DNA of 64,000 bases from Polynucleobacter difficilis (GTDB lineage: Bacteria; Pseudomonadota; Gammaproteobacteria; Burkholderiales; Burkholderiaceae): NCBI RefSeq assembly GCF_003065365.1, contig NZ_CP023276.1, positions 1,798,001 through 1,862,000 of the forward strand, given 5' to 3'. This document shows, piece after piece, positions 35,674-43,980 of this stretch. The notes beneath the pieces are model-generated. The model made no database searches. It saw only the letters and a program-made list of their open reading frames with translations, and was not told where the DNA came from. The position numbers and the translations under genes were made by a program. Every line of letters begins with the position of its first letter. The stretch's first letter is position 1.

Positions 35674-36666
35674 ATGATAGCGAAGACGCAAGACCAAATC
35701 CTAAAGCTCGCGCGCGATACCCTCACGATTGAGGCGGATGCGCTAATTACGATGCGTAACCGCCTTGAAGGCGCTGGCGCTGATGCTTTCGCATTAGCCA
35801 TTCATTTATTACGGCAATGCAATGGCCGCATTGTGGTCTCGGGTATCGGCAAGTCAGGGCATATTGCACGCAAAATTGCAGCTACTTTTGCCTCCACCGG
35901 ATCACCCGCTTTTTTTGTTCACCCTGCCGAAGCAAGTCACGGCGATTTAGGGATGGTGACGCGTGACGATGTATTTGTCGCACTGTCCAATTCAGGTGAA
36001 ACCGCTGAACTGCTAACAATCATCCCGATCATCAAGCGCACTGGTGCCAAACTCATTGCCCTCACCGGCAAGCCCGAGTCATCGCTAGCGAAATTGGCAG
36101 ATGCGCATCTGGATACCGGCGTTGAAAAAGAGGCTTGCCCGCTTAACCTCGCCCCCACCAGCAGCACGACAGCTGCACTTGCAATGGGCGATGCACTGGC
36201 AGTCGCCTTACTCGATGCCCGCGGCTTTCAGGCGGAGGATTTTATTCGCTCGCACCCTGGAGGGCGTCTTGGACGCAAACAGCTGATGTATGTGAGCGAT
36301 GTGATGCGCACTCTAGCGGAAACCCCAACCATCTCAATTGATGCAAGCTTGCCAGCAGCACTACTGGAAATGACGGCCAAGAAAATGGGCATGGTTGTCA
36401 TGCTTGCTTCGGACTCGACGGTCGCCGGTATTTTTACCGACGGGGATTTACGCCGCTTACTTGAAAAATCAACCGACCTCACTGGGGTCAGCCTAAAAGA
36501 TGCGGTTACCAGCAAACCCCGCACCATCCCTCCGGAGCTGCTGGCAGAAGAAGCGATTGAGATGATGGAGAAATACCGCATCAACCATTTGGTTGTAACC
36601 GATCCACGCGGCCAGTTATTGGGCGCCCTCAATCTGCACGACTTATTCGCAGCCAAAGTCCTTTAA
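35674..36666 (+). CDS. kdsD: KdsD, arabinose-5-phosphate isomerase
   Basis: Converts ribulose-5-phosphate to arabinose-5-phosphate, the first step toward Kdo for lipopolysaccharide. The 330-residue protein has a SIS sugar-isomerase domain (GIGKSGHIARKIAATFASTG and SNSGETAELL, residues about 45-180) and two CBS domains in about 205-330. It opens a long collinear group: kdsD, kdsC, lptC, lptA, lptB, hpf, ptsN, hprK, rapZ. Confidence 0.96.
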   Translation: MIAKTQDQILKLARDTLTIEADALITMRNRLEGAGADAFALAIHLLRQCNGRIVVSGIGKSGHIARKIAATFASTGSPAFFVHPAEASHGDLGMVTRDDVFVALSNSGETAELLTIIPIIKRTGAKLIALTGKPESSLAKLADAHLDTGVEKEACPLNLAPTSSTTAALAMGDALAVALLDARGFQAEDFIRSHPGGRLGRKQLMYVSDVMRTLAETPTISIDASLPAALLEMTAKKMGMVVMLASDSTVAGIFTDGDLRRLLEKSTDLTGVSLKDAVTSKPRTIPPELLAEEAIEMMEKYRINHLVVTDPRGQLLGALNLHDLFAAKVL

Positions 36667-36677
36667 GAAACTTCTGT

Positions 36678-37250
36678 ATGCCGATTGCCTTTAATCCCCA
36701 TCAAACAAACCCATCGGCGCAATTTCCACAAGCATGGGAACGCGCAGCCCAAGTCAAACTGCTGGTTTTAGATGTGGATGGCGTACTCACGAATGGCCAG
36801 GTGTTTTTTGGACAAGATGGCAAAGAGTTAATGAAGGCTTTTGATATTCAGGATGGTCTCGGGATTAAGTTGTTACAGCAATGCGGCATTGAAACGGCCG
36901 TTATCACCGGTAGAAACTCCAAAATGGTGCTTGCCCGCTGTGAGGAGCTGGGAATTCAGCATGTGTTTATGGGGGTAGAGAACAAAGCAATCGCCCTTAG
37001 TGAATTGTTAAAACGCACCGCACATACCGCTGCAGATTGCGCCGTCATGGGAGATGACTGGCCTGATTTACCCATGATGAAACAGGCTGGCCTGCGCGTC
37101 TGCCCCGCCCAAGGACACGAGGCTGTGCGCGAGTTTGCGCACTTCGTTACTTCCAAGGCTGGTGGCTACGGCGCTGTTCGCGAACTATGCGATCTCATTC
37201 TTAAAGCGCAAAACCGCTATGAAGCACTTCTAATGCAGGCGCGCAACTAA
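36678..37250 (+). CDS. kdsC: KdsC, Kdo-8-phosphate phosphatase
   Basis: HAD-family phosphatase that frees Kdo from Kdo-8-phosphate. The 190-residue protein has HAD motif I as VLDVDGVLTNG, motif II in VITGRNS, and motif IV GDDWPDLPMM. This is the C0-type HAD without a cap, so it should act as a tetramer. It follows kdsD by 11 bases and its stop codon directly abuts the ATG of lptC. Confidence 0.95.
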   Translation: MPIAFNPHQTNPSAQFPQAWERAAQVKLLVLDVDGVLTNGQVFFGQDGKELMKAFDIQDGLGIKLLQQCGIETAVITGRNSKMVLARCEELGIQHVFMGVENKAIALSELLKRTAHTAADCAVMGDDWPDLPMMKQAGLRVCPAQGHEAVREFAHFVTSKAGGYGAVRELCDLILKAQNRYEALLMQARN

Positions 37251-37892
37251 ATGCAAGTCAATATGGCCCAGGTAAAGCTGGGTACTGTTCGCACTATCCT
37301 TCGCTTAATGCCTTTACTGCTAATGGGTGGCCTGACTTTGCTCACCTTTTGGCTGGTCCAAAAAAATACGCCTTTAACCATCAATCCGATTGAACGTCCA
37401 CGCCTGCATGAGCCTGATTACACCATCAAAAATGGGGCACTCTCCTACCTCAACGAGCAAGGCCAAACGAAGTATCGAATTTTAGGTAAAGAGTTGATTC
37501 ATTACGATGACGATGCGTCGATTGATATTGTGCGTCCTAGAATGCGATCCTTCCAGCCAGATAAGGCGCCCGTTACCGTTCGTGCGCAGCGTGGTCACAT
37601 CGATGGCGATCTAACCATCCTGGATCTATTCGATAACGTCGAAATCTACAGACCGCCACAAAGCGCAAGCGAAACCCAAAAGGCCAGTCCCTATATGTTG
37701 GCAAAGTCGAGCTACTTTCAGGTCTTGATTAATGATGACATCATCACAACCGATAAGCCGGTAGAGCTCGAGCAAGGTCTATCCCTTATGCAATCCAATG
37801 CCGGCGGTGTATTTGATAATGTGCAGCAAAGCATGCAATTACTGGGCACAGTCAAAGGCCGTATCGAGCCTGCGCAACAAGGAACCCGCTAA
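37251..37892 (+). CDS. lptC: LptC, LPS export system protein
   Basis: Single-pass inner-membrane protein of the Lpt bridge that passes LPS from LptB2FG to LptA. The 213-residue protein has an N-terminal membrane helix (LRLMPLLLMGGLTLLTFWLV, about residues 17-36) followed by a periplasmic beta-jellyroll domain (YTIKNGALSYLNEQGQTKYR; MRSFQPDKAPVTVRAQRG). The ATG used lies right after the kdsC stop; MAQVKLG, four residues later, is an alternative. lptA follows after 5 bases. Confidence 0.92.
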   Translation: MQVNMAQVKLGTVRTILRLMPLLLMGGLTLLTFWLVQKNTPLTINPIERPRLHEPDYTIKNGALSYLNEQGQTKYRILGKELIHYDDDASIDIVRPRMRSFQPDKAPVTVRAQRGHIDGDLTILDLFDNVEIYRPPQSASETQKASPYMLAKSSYFQVLINDDIITTDKPVELEQGLSLMQSNAGGVFDNVQQSMQLLGTVKGRIEPAQQGTR

Positions 37893-37897
37893 GACGG

Positions 37898-38458
37898 ATG
37901 GATACGCGATCGACCTCCCTCCTCATGCCTTTTGTATTTTTTTGGCTCAGCTTAGTCACTGGTCTTGCGCTAGCCGAAAAGGCAGACCAAGATAAGCCAT
38001 TAATCATCAATGCAGACTCCGTATCGATTAATGAGGTCGAGCAAAAATACAAACTGCAAGGGGACATTCTCTTGATTAAGGGCAGTATTGTGGTGACCGG
38101 CGATAAGGGCGACATTCTGGTTGATCCAGAGGGCTATCAATTCATTGAAGTGAAGGGCGATGCAAAAACGCTGGCGACATTTCGGCAGCGCCGCGAAGGG
38201 CTGGCGAATGAGTTTATGCAGGGGCTCGGCAGAGACGTTAGTTACAACGGCAAACAAGAAGTACTGATTTTGCTTGGCGATGCCAATATGAAGCGCTTAC
38301 TGAATATGCAAATGCGCGATCATTTACGCGGCGGAAAAATAGAATACCGTGACGTTACCCAAGAATATCGCGTGAGTCCGCCGCCCAATCAGCCCAAAAG
38401 CGCGCTCCCGTCCTCAAGGGCCATTTTGGCTCCCCGTAGTAAAGTATTAATTCAATGA
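37898..38458 (+). CDS. lptA: LptA, periplasmic LPS transport protein
   Basis: Forms the periplasmic bridge that carries LPS to LptDE. The 186-residue protein has an N-terminal signal peptide (SLLMPFVFFWLSLVTGLALA), then the OstA-type jellyroll (PLIINADSVSINEVEQKYKLQGDILLIKG begins it). The tail is Pro/Ser-rich. It overlaps lptB by 4 bases (ATGA), which indicates translational coupling. Confidence 0.93.
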   Translation: MDTRSTSLLMPFVFFWLSLVTGLALAEKADQDKPLIINADSVSINEVEQKYKLQGDILLIKGSIVVTGDKGDILVDPEGYQFIEVKGDAKTLATFRQRREGLANEFMQGLGRDVSYNGKQEVLILLGDANMKRLLNMQMRDHLRGGKIEYRDVTQEYRVSPPPNQPKSALPSSRAILAPRSKVLIQ

Positions 38459-39213
38459 ACACTGTATCTGCTGTCACCCCAACCCTCATCGCGAGCAATC
38501 TGCAAAAGCGCTACGGATCTCGAACGGTTGTTCGAGACGTTTCGATTGAAGTGAAATGTGGCGAGGTAGTCGGACTGCTTGGCCCAAATGGTGCCGGTAA
38601 AACGACGTCGTTTTACATGATTGTCGGACTCGTTCCGCTCGATGGCGGTAACATCAATTTAGATGGAAAAGAGATTAGCCATTTACCCATTCATGAACGT
38701 GCGCGTATGGGCTTATCGTATCTCCCGCAAGAAGCGTCGGTATTTCGGAAACTCAATGTTGCTGAGAATATTCAAGCCGTTTTGGAGCTGCAAGTTCAAG
38801 ATGGTAAAGCGCTAACGAAAAAAGAGATTCGGGCTCGCCTGGATGAGCTCCTTGGCGAATTGCAGATTACCCATCTGCGCAATAATCCGGCGCTATCGCT
38901 CTCCGGTGGTGAACGGCGGCGCGTTGAAATTGCCAGGGCGCTTGCCTCGCAACCTAAATTTATATTGCTCGATGAGCCATTTGCTGGTGTTGACCCCATA
39001 GCGGTTGGGGAAATTCAACGCATTGTTCGTTTTCTTCGTGACCGCCAAATTGGGGTTTTGATTACTGACCACAATGTGCGCGAAACATTGGGCATCTGTG
39101 ACCATGCCTACATTATTAGTGAAGGTAGCGTCCTTGCTGCAGGCAAGCCAGATGAGATTATTGAGAATGATGCTGTCCGGCGCGTCTATCTGGGTGAAAA
39201 TTTCCGTATGTAA
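38455..39213 (+). CDS. lptB: LptB, LPS export ATP-binding protein
   Basis: ATPase of the LptB2FG extractor. The 252-residue protein has Walker A GPNGAGKTTSFYMIVG, the Q-loop near YLPQEASVFRKL, signature LSGGERRRVEIARAL and Walker B FILLDEPFAGVDPIA, then the switch His in TDHNVRETL. In most relatives rpoN, for sigma-54, follows; here the next gene is hpf after only 54 bases. Confidence 0.97.
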   Translation: MNTVSAVTPTLIASNLQKRYGSRTVVRDVSIEVKCGEVVGLLGPNGAGKTTSFYMIVGLVPLDGGNINLDGKEISHLPIHERARMGLSYLPQEASVFRKLNVAENIQAVLELQVQDGKALTKKEIRARLDELLGELQITHLRNNPALSLSGGERRRVEIARALASQPKFILLDEPFAGVDPIAVGEIQRIVRFLRDRQIGVLITDHNVRETLGICDHAYIISEGSVLAAGKPDEIIENDAVRRVYLGENFRM

Positions 39214-39267
39214 TTTGCTCTAAATGTGATTTACTAGTAGTTCGTTTCTACTCTGGAGGCATTGCTT

Positions 39268-39591
39268 ATGAACTTAAAAATCAACAGCCGTCACCTTGAA
39301 GTGACCCCCGCAATGCGTGCCCATGTAGAGCTGGGAATGAGTAAGGTCCGAAAGCACTTTGATCATGTGATTGACGCGACTATTTTCTTGATGATCGACA
39401 ATGCCAAGGAAAAGGACTTAAGGCAAACTGCAGAATTAACGATTCACCTCAAAGGCAAGGATTTGTACGCTGAAGCACATAATGCCGATCTCTACCATGC
39501 CATTGATGCTGCAGTTCACAAGCTGGAACGGCAGGTGGTCAAGCATAAGGAAAAGGTGCAAGACCACCACCACGAAAAACACCCAGAATAA
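39268..39591 (+). CDS. hpf: Hpf, ribosome hibernation promoting factor (short form)
   Basis: Binds 30S subunits in stationary phase and promotes 100S dimers. The frame opens at a TTG at 39262, but ATG 39268 has a GGAGG 8 bases upstream and gives MNLKINSRHLEVTPAMRAHVE, 107 residues. This is the short, single-domain form, with basic helices and a His-rich tail (DHHHEKHPE). It keeps its usual place before ptsN, yet the rpoN gene expected before it is absent. Confidence 0.93.
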   Translation: MNLKINSRHLEVTPAMRAHVELGMSKVRKHFDHVIDATIFLMIDNAKEKDLRQTAELTIHLKGKDLYAEAHNADLYHAIDAAVHKLERQVVKHKEKVQDHHHEKHPE

Positions 39592-39627
39592 GCAGATAGA
39601 TTGGGCTAGTCATATAATCAATTGCAT

Positions 39628-40083
39628 ATGAATGCCCTACTTGATCTTTTCACACCAGACTGCATTGCGCTTCATAGTCCTGCCAAAAACAGGTCTGAAA
39701 CCTTTGCACTGGCAGGATCCCTATTTAGTCAGCGTTTAAATCTTAACTCCGACCTCATTATTTCGTTTTTAAATGCACGTGAGGATTTGGGTTCTACCGC
39801 TCTGGGTGCTGGGGTTGCAATACCGCATGGCAGAGTAAAGGGATTGAAAGACCCTGTGGCTGCCTTGGTTCGGCTTGATACCCCCATCGAATTTGCTGCC
39901 CCCGATGGCTTGCCTGTATCAGTCCTCATTTTTTTACTGGTGCCAGAAAAGGCAACACAACAGCATCTCGAAATCCTTTCTTCGATTGCGCAACTTCTCT
40001 CTGATCCAGATACACGCAGCAAAATTAGCGCCGAAAACGATCCGAAAAAAGTATGTCAGCTACTACAGGAATGGAGTGCCTGA
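39628..40083 (+). CDS. ptsN: PtsN, nitrogen-related EIIA (EIIA-Ntr)
   Basis: Phosphate acceptor of the nitrogen phosphotransferase system that controls targets such as potassium uptake through its phosphorylation state. From ATG 39628 the protein has 151 residues, with the phosphorylated histidine H67 in GVAIPHGRVKG. A TTG two codons upstream is an alternative start. It lies between hpf and hprK, with only 3 bases to hprK. Confidence 0.92.
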   Translation: MNALLDLFTPDCIALHSPAKNRSETFALAGSLFSQRLNLNSDLIISFLNAREDLGSTALGAGVAIPHGRVKGLKDPVAALVRLDTPIEFAAPDGLPVSVLIFLLVPEKATQQHLEILSSIAQLLSDPDTRSKISAENDPKKVCQLLQEWSA

Positions 40084-40086
40084 TTT

Positions 40087-41073
40087 ATGTCACAACATCT
40101 GCTGCTTGAGGGTCTCACCGCGCTTCAGATTTTTGATGACAATGTCGCCGAACTAAAGCTGTCTTGGATTCGCGGTCTAGAAGGTTCTGATCGTAAATTT
40201 CCAACCGAGGCAGTACGTGCAGCTGCGGCCTCTTCTGACCTAGTTGGCCACCTCAACTTAATCCACCCCAGCCGAATTCAGATCTTTGGCGAGCAAGAGG
40301 TGGATTACCACGCCGACCTGACCGCCGAACAGCGGCATGCTCAAATTGCCAATCTCATTTCTAAAACTCCGCCCTGCGTCATTGTGGCGGATGGCCGCAC
40401 AGCCGATCCTGATTTAGAGTTGTTTTGCCAGCGCTCCTCAACTCCGTTATTTACTACCCCTGTATCTGCCGCTGAAGTCATCGATCACCTTCGCACCTAC
40501 TTAACCAAAATAGGAGCCCCGCAAGTCACGATGCATGGGGTCTTTATGGATATTTTGGGGCTAGGGGTTCTCATTACCGGTGAGTCAGGTCTAGGTAAAA
40601 GTGAATTGGGTTTAGAGCTAATCTCCCGCGGTCATGGCCTGGTTGCAGATGATGCAGTGGATTTTGCACGCCTGGGTCCAGATTACATTGAAGGGCGTTG
40701 TCCAGTAATTCTGCGGAACTTACTCGAAGTACGTGGCCTAGGCTTACTCGACATCCGTACTATTTTTGGTGAAACCGCAGTCCGCCGTAAGTTGAAGCTA
40801 CGCCTAATTGTTCAATTGGTCCGCCGCAACGATGGTGAATTTGAGCGCCTCCCGCTTGATGCCCAGTTTGTTGATGTACTCGGGACGCAAATTCGTACTG
40901 TAAAAATTCAAGTGGCCGCAGGTCGAAACCTTGCCGTACTGGTAGAGGCCGCGGTCCGCAATACCATTTTGCAATTGCGTGGCATTGATACCCTCAAAGA
41001 ATTCATTGAGCGGCAACGCGAACAAATGATCACAGAATCAGAGCAGCCTAAAAGCCAAGGGCGCTTGATTTAG
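40087..41073 (+). CDS. hprK: HprK, HPr kinase/phosphorylase
   Basis: Phosphorylates, and reverses phosphorylation of, a serine of HPr. The 328-residue protein has Walker A GESGLGKS at 165-172, preceded by the family GVFMDILGLGVLITGESG. The HPr-kinase signature LLEVRGLGLLDI and the conserved DDAVDF follow. In proteobacteria it is tied to the nitrogen PTS and to surface or regulatory roles rather than to sugar repression. The next gene, rapZ, starts 1 base after its stop. Confidence 0.94.
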   Translation: MSQHLLLEGLTALQIFDDNVAELKLSWIRGLEGSDRKFPTEAVRAAAASSDLVGHLNLIHPSRIQIFGEQEVDYHADLTAEQRHAQIANLISKTPPCVIVADGRTADPDLELFCQRSSTPLFTTPVSAAEVIDHLRTYLTKIGAPQVTMHGVFMDILGLGVLITGESGLGKSELGLELISRGHGLVADDAVDFARLGPDYIEGRCPVILRNLLEVRGLGLLDIRTIFGETAVRRKLKLRLIVQLVRRNDGEFERLPLDAQFVDVLGTQIRTVKIQVAAGRNLAVLVEAAVRNTILQLRGIDTLKEFIERQREQMITESEQPKSQGRLI

Positions 41074-41074
41074 T

Positions 41075-41968
41075 ATGCAAATTCATCTGATAACCGGTAT
41101 CTCTGGTTCAGGTAAATCGGTTGCTCTCAGGGCGTTTGAAGACAGTGGTTACGATTGCGTCGATAACCTGCCTGTGCCGCTGTTAGAAAACCTCATCACT
41201 ACGATGGAAAATGAAGGGCGCGAGTTTGTTGCAGTTGCAATCGATGCGCGTCGCGGCCAATCGATTGGAGAACTGCCGGCCCTCCTTGAAACAATTCGCA
41301 AAAAGCATGGAGTCCGCATTCTATTTCTGAATGCGGATACCAACACCTTGGTGCAGCGCTTCTCGGAAACCCGTCGTCGCCACCCCCTATCTACCGCTGT
41401 CAGTGCGCAACAGAATCAATCTGCCACCATCATTGAGGCCATCGAGCGTGAACGCAGTTTGCTTGACCCACTCCGTGAGCAAGCCCACAGCATCGATACC
41501 AGCAATCTGCCATCGCATACCCTGCGCGCATGGATCCATGAGCTTCTCAAAGAGAAGCCCAATGGACTCACACTTATTCTGGAGTCGTTTGGCTTCAAGA
41601 AGGGGGTTCCTAGCGAGGCTGATCTGGTGTTTGATGTTCGCTGCTTGCCTAACCCCCATTACGACAACGTGCTACGCCCATTAACTGGGCATGACGAGCC
41701 AGTGAAAGCCTTTTTGCGCGAACAACCAGCGGTCAAGAGCATGGAAGAAGACATTATTCACTTCATTGAGAAGTGGCTTCCCAGCTACATTGCGGATGGC
41801 AGAAGTTATTTGACCGTTGCGATTGGCTGTACCGGAGGTCAACACCGCTCGGTCTTTTTGGTCGATCAGCTCATGGCCTACTTTTCTAAGCAATCAGGCT
41901 TGCATTCCCGGATTGATCTGATTCAGCGGCACCGCGAGCTCGACTCCAGGACTCCAACAACAGCCTGA
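41075..41968 (+). CDS. rapZ: RapZ, RNase adapter/nucleotide-binding protein
   Basis: In E. coli RapZ presents small RNAs to RNase E and tunes glucosamine-6-phosphate synthase; whether that role holds in betaproteobacteria is open. The 297-residue protein has Walker A GISGSGKSVALRAFEDSG, the DNLPVPLL motif, and the C-terminal metal/sugar-binding domain with GCTGGQHRSVFLVDQL. The last 83 bases overlap the coding end of the convergent mutY gene. Confidence 0.94.
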   Translation: MQIHLITGISGSGKSVALRAFEDSGYDCVDNLPVPLLENLITTMENEGREFVAVAIDARRGQSIGELPALLETIRKKHGVRILFLNADTNTLVQRFSETRRRHPLSTAVSAQQNQSATIIEAIERERSLLDPLREQAHSIDTSNLPSHTLRAWIHELLKEKPNGLTLILESFGFKKGVPSEADLVFDVRCLPNPHYDNVLRPLTGHDEPVKAFLREQPAVKSMEEDIIHFIEKWLPSYIADGRSYLTVAIGCTGGQHRSVFLVDQLMAYFSKQSGLHSRIDLIQRHRELDSRTPTTA

Positions 41969-43130
41969 CCGGCTGAGCGAGTCCATACTGCTCGAGCGCA
42001 CCTAGCTCGGCCCAAATAAACTGAGCTTCATCTGACTGAATATTTCTGTCCAACTCTTTTTTTGCTTTGCCATTGAGAACCATCTCATAGGCCTGAATCT
42101 GCAAAACGCGGTGGCTAAAAATATGTTTCACACACGCGCCCATCGTTACCGATTGCTCAAATAAAACTAATGGCTTTTTAGAAAATCGGTTTGGCAAAAT
42201 TAATTCCAGTAACTGCTCACTCGTTAATAGCTCTGCTCGAATAGTATGCGCGCCCTGCCCTTCTGTTTGCGCTTGCCACTCACTTTCTGGTAGCGACCAA
42301 AGGCCGCCCCAGATTGCTTTGGCAGGGCGCTTTTGCAGTAGCACCGCATTACCATGCGCCAGAATACCAACCGTACACGTAAATTGCGGTGACTTCTTTT
42401 TGGGTAGTTTCTTTGGAATGGCAAGCACTTGATCCGTCGCTTTTGCCTGACACGCAGACTCAAATGGGCACTGCATTTTTTTCGTGAGGCATACCGGCTG
42501 TTTTGCAGTACACCAGGTGGCACCAAAATCCATCAGTGCTTGGGTGTATACCGGCATCTGCTTTGGTGATCGCGGAAGAAGTTCTGTAGCCAATTGCCAA
42601 AGTGAATCGGTCACCTTTTTTTCTTGTAGCGCGCCGCCAATACCAAATAGCCTCGCCAATACACGCTTCACGTTGGCATCCAAAATTGGCGCCCTGATCT
42701 GAAATGCAAATGCGGCAATGGCGCCTGCCGTAGATCGACCGATTCCACTCAGGCCTTCTAGCGCCTGAGAATCGGGTGGAAATTGCCCCTGGTATTGCGT
42801 TACGACTTGTTTTGCGCAGGCATGCAAATTACGCGCCCGTGAGTAATAACCTAGGCCGCTCCATTCAGCCAATACCTCATCGATATCGGCGCGAGCCAAA
42901 TGCGCTACCGACGGAAAACGTTTCATCATTTTGGGGTAGCGGTCTAGTACGGTGGCTACCTGCGTTTGTTGCAGCATGATTTCAGAAACCCAGACAGCAT
43001 AGGGGTCCGTAATGCTTTGCCATGGCATACCATGGCGTCCATGCTTTTTATGCCACTGAATCAGTTGCTTTGAAAAGGATGCAATCAGAGCAGCATCGTG
43101 GGTCGGCTGCGGACTTAGCGCTTTTGGCAT
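41886..43130 (-). CDS. mutY: MutY, adenine DNA glycosylase
   Basis: Removes adenine paired with 8-oxoguanine. The frame opens at 43190; the start at 43130 (MPKALSPQPTH) is preferred, giving 414 residues and a 16-base overlap with mutM. The HhH-GPD core has catalytic E50 in VSEIMLQQTQV, GIGRSTAGAI and D151 in PILDANVKRVLAR. The C-terminal Nudix-like domain spans about 250-410. The iron-sulfur cysteines are C207, C214, C221 and C227: spacing C-x6-C-x6-C-x5-C rather than the usual C-x6-C-x2-C-x5-C. The 3' end overlaps rapZ. Confidence 0.92.
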   Translation of the reverse strand: MPKALSPQPTHDAALIASFSKQLIQWHKKHGRHGMPWQSITDPYAVWVSEIMLQQTQVATVLDRYPKMMKRFPSVAHLARADIDEVLAEWSGLGYYSRARNLHACAKQVVTQYQGQFPPDSQALEGLSGIGRSTAGAIAAFAFQIRAPILDANVKRVLARLFGIGGALQEKKVTDSLWQLATELLPRSPKQMPVYTQALMDFGATWCTAKQPVCLTKKMQCPFESACQAKATDQVLAIPKKLPKKKSPQFTCTVGILAHGNAVLLQKRPAKAIWGGLWSLPESEWQAQTEGQGAHTIRAELLTSEQLLELILPNRFSKKPLVLFEQSVTMGACVKHIFSHRVLQIQAYEMVLNGKAKKELDRNIQSDEAQFIWAELGALEQYGLAQPVRLLLESWSRARGAAESDQSGNASLIA

Positions 43131-43951
43131 ACCGGACAAAAGTAGGTGGAACGTTGGCCTTGAACGATCTGCTGAATCGGCGTCTTGCATAATCGGCAGG
43201 GCTCGCCGCGTCGGTCATAGACTTTGCTTTCCATCATGAAGTAGCCCTGCTTACCCTCGCTATCAACAAAGTCACGCAAGGTACTGCCACCTGCAGCAAT
43301 AGCTTTGGTTAGTACCATGCGTACTGCGCTGGCTAAACGCGCACACTGCGGCTTCGTTAATTTTCCCGCCTGCTTTGCAGGATGAATACCGGCCTCAAAC
43401 AAACTCTCTGAACAGTAAATGTTGCCAACCCCAACGACGGCCTGCCCTGCAAGCAAAAATGATTTGACTGCAACACTACGGCCGCGCGAGCAGCGATAAA
43501 GTACGGCAGCGCCCAGCTCGTTCGCAAAATCGGCGGAAAAGGGCTCTGTACCCAACTTGCTTAGAAGGGGGTGCTCTTCCAGTGGGCCGCTCTTCGTTGG
43601 ATGCCACAAAACTGCCCCAAATTTACGTGGATCATGCAAGCGCAAGCTGCGCTTACCGAATGCCACCACAACTCGGTCATGGGGCTTTAATGGCTCCTTG
43701 ACTGGCAATACCCGCAGGACTCCCGTCATACCCAAATGGATCAGTAAATGCCCTTGATCCATTTGCAACAATAAATACTTTCCCCTGCGTTCAATGCCGT
43801 GCAGGGTTTGGCCCAGTAAGATTGCCCGCAGATTACGTGGTACAGGCCAGCGCAGCCTGCCATCAATAATCAAGACGTCCGTAATCCGCTCCCCCTCCAG
43901 GTGCGGTTGTATTCCAAGGCGAGTCACTTCAACTTCTGGGAGTTCTGGCAT
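43115..43951 (-). CDS. mutM: MutM (Fpg), formamidopyrimidine-DNA glycosylase
   Basis: Excises 8-oxoguanine and ring-opened purines and cuts the backbone. The 278-residue protein begins MPELPEVE, with the catalytic N-terminal proline and glutamate. It has the lysine loop GKYLLLQMDQGHLLIHLGMTG, the GIGNIYCSE-like helix motif (here VGVGNIYCSESLF), and the C-terminal zinc finger CRLCKTPIQQ...CPVCQKR. It precedes mutY on the same strand with slight overlap, so both repair steps for 8-oxoguanine are co-expressed. Confidence 0.96.
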   Translation of the reverse strand: MPELPEVEVTRLGIQPHLEGERITDVLIIDGRLRWPVPRNLRAILLGQTLHGIERRGKYLLLQMDQGHLLIHLGMTGVLRVLPVKEPLKPHDRVVVAFGKRSLRLHDPRKFGAVLWHPTKSGPLEEHPLLSKLGTEPFSADFANELGAAVLYRCSRGRSVAVKSFLLAGQAVVGVGNIYCSESLFEAGIHPAKQAGKLTKPQCARLASAVRMVLTKAIAAGGSTLRDFVDSEGKQGYFMMESKVYDRRGEPCRLCKTPIQQIVQGQRSTYFCPVCQKR

Positions 43952-43980
43952 AGGTGAATTGTAGATTCGGAGATTAGAAT

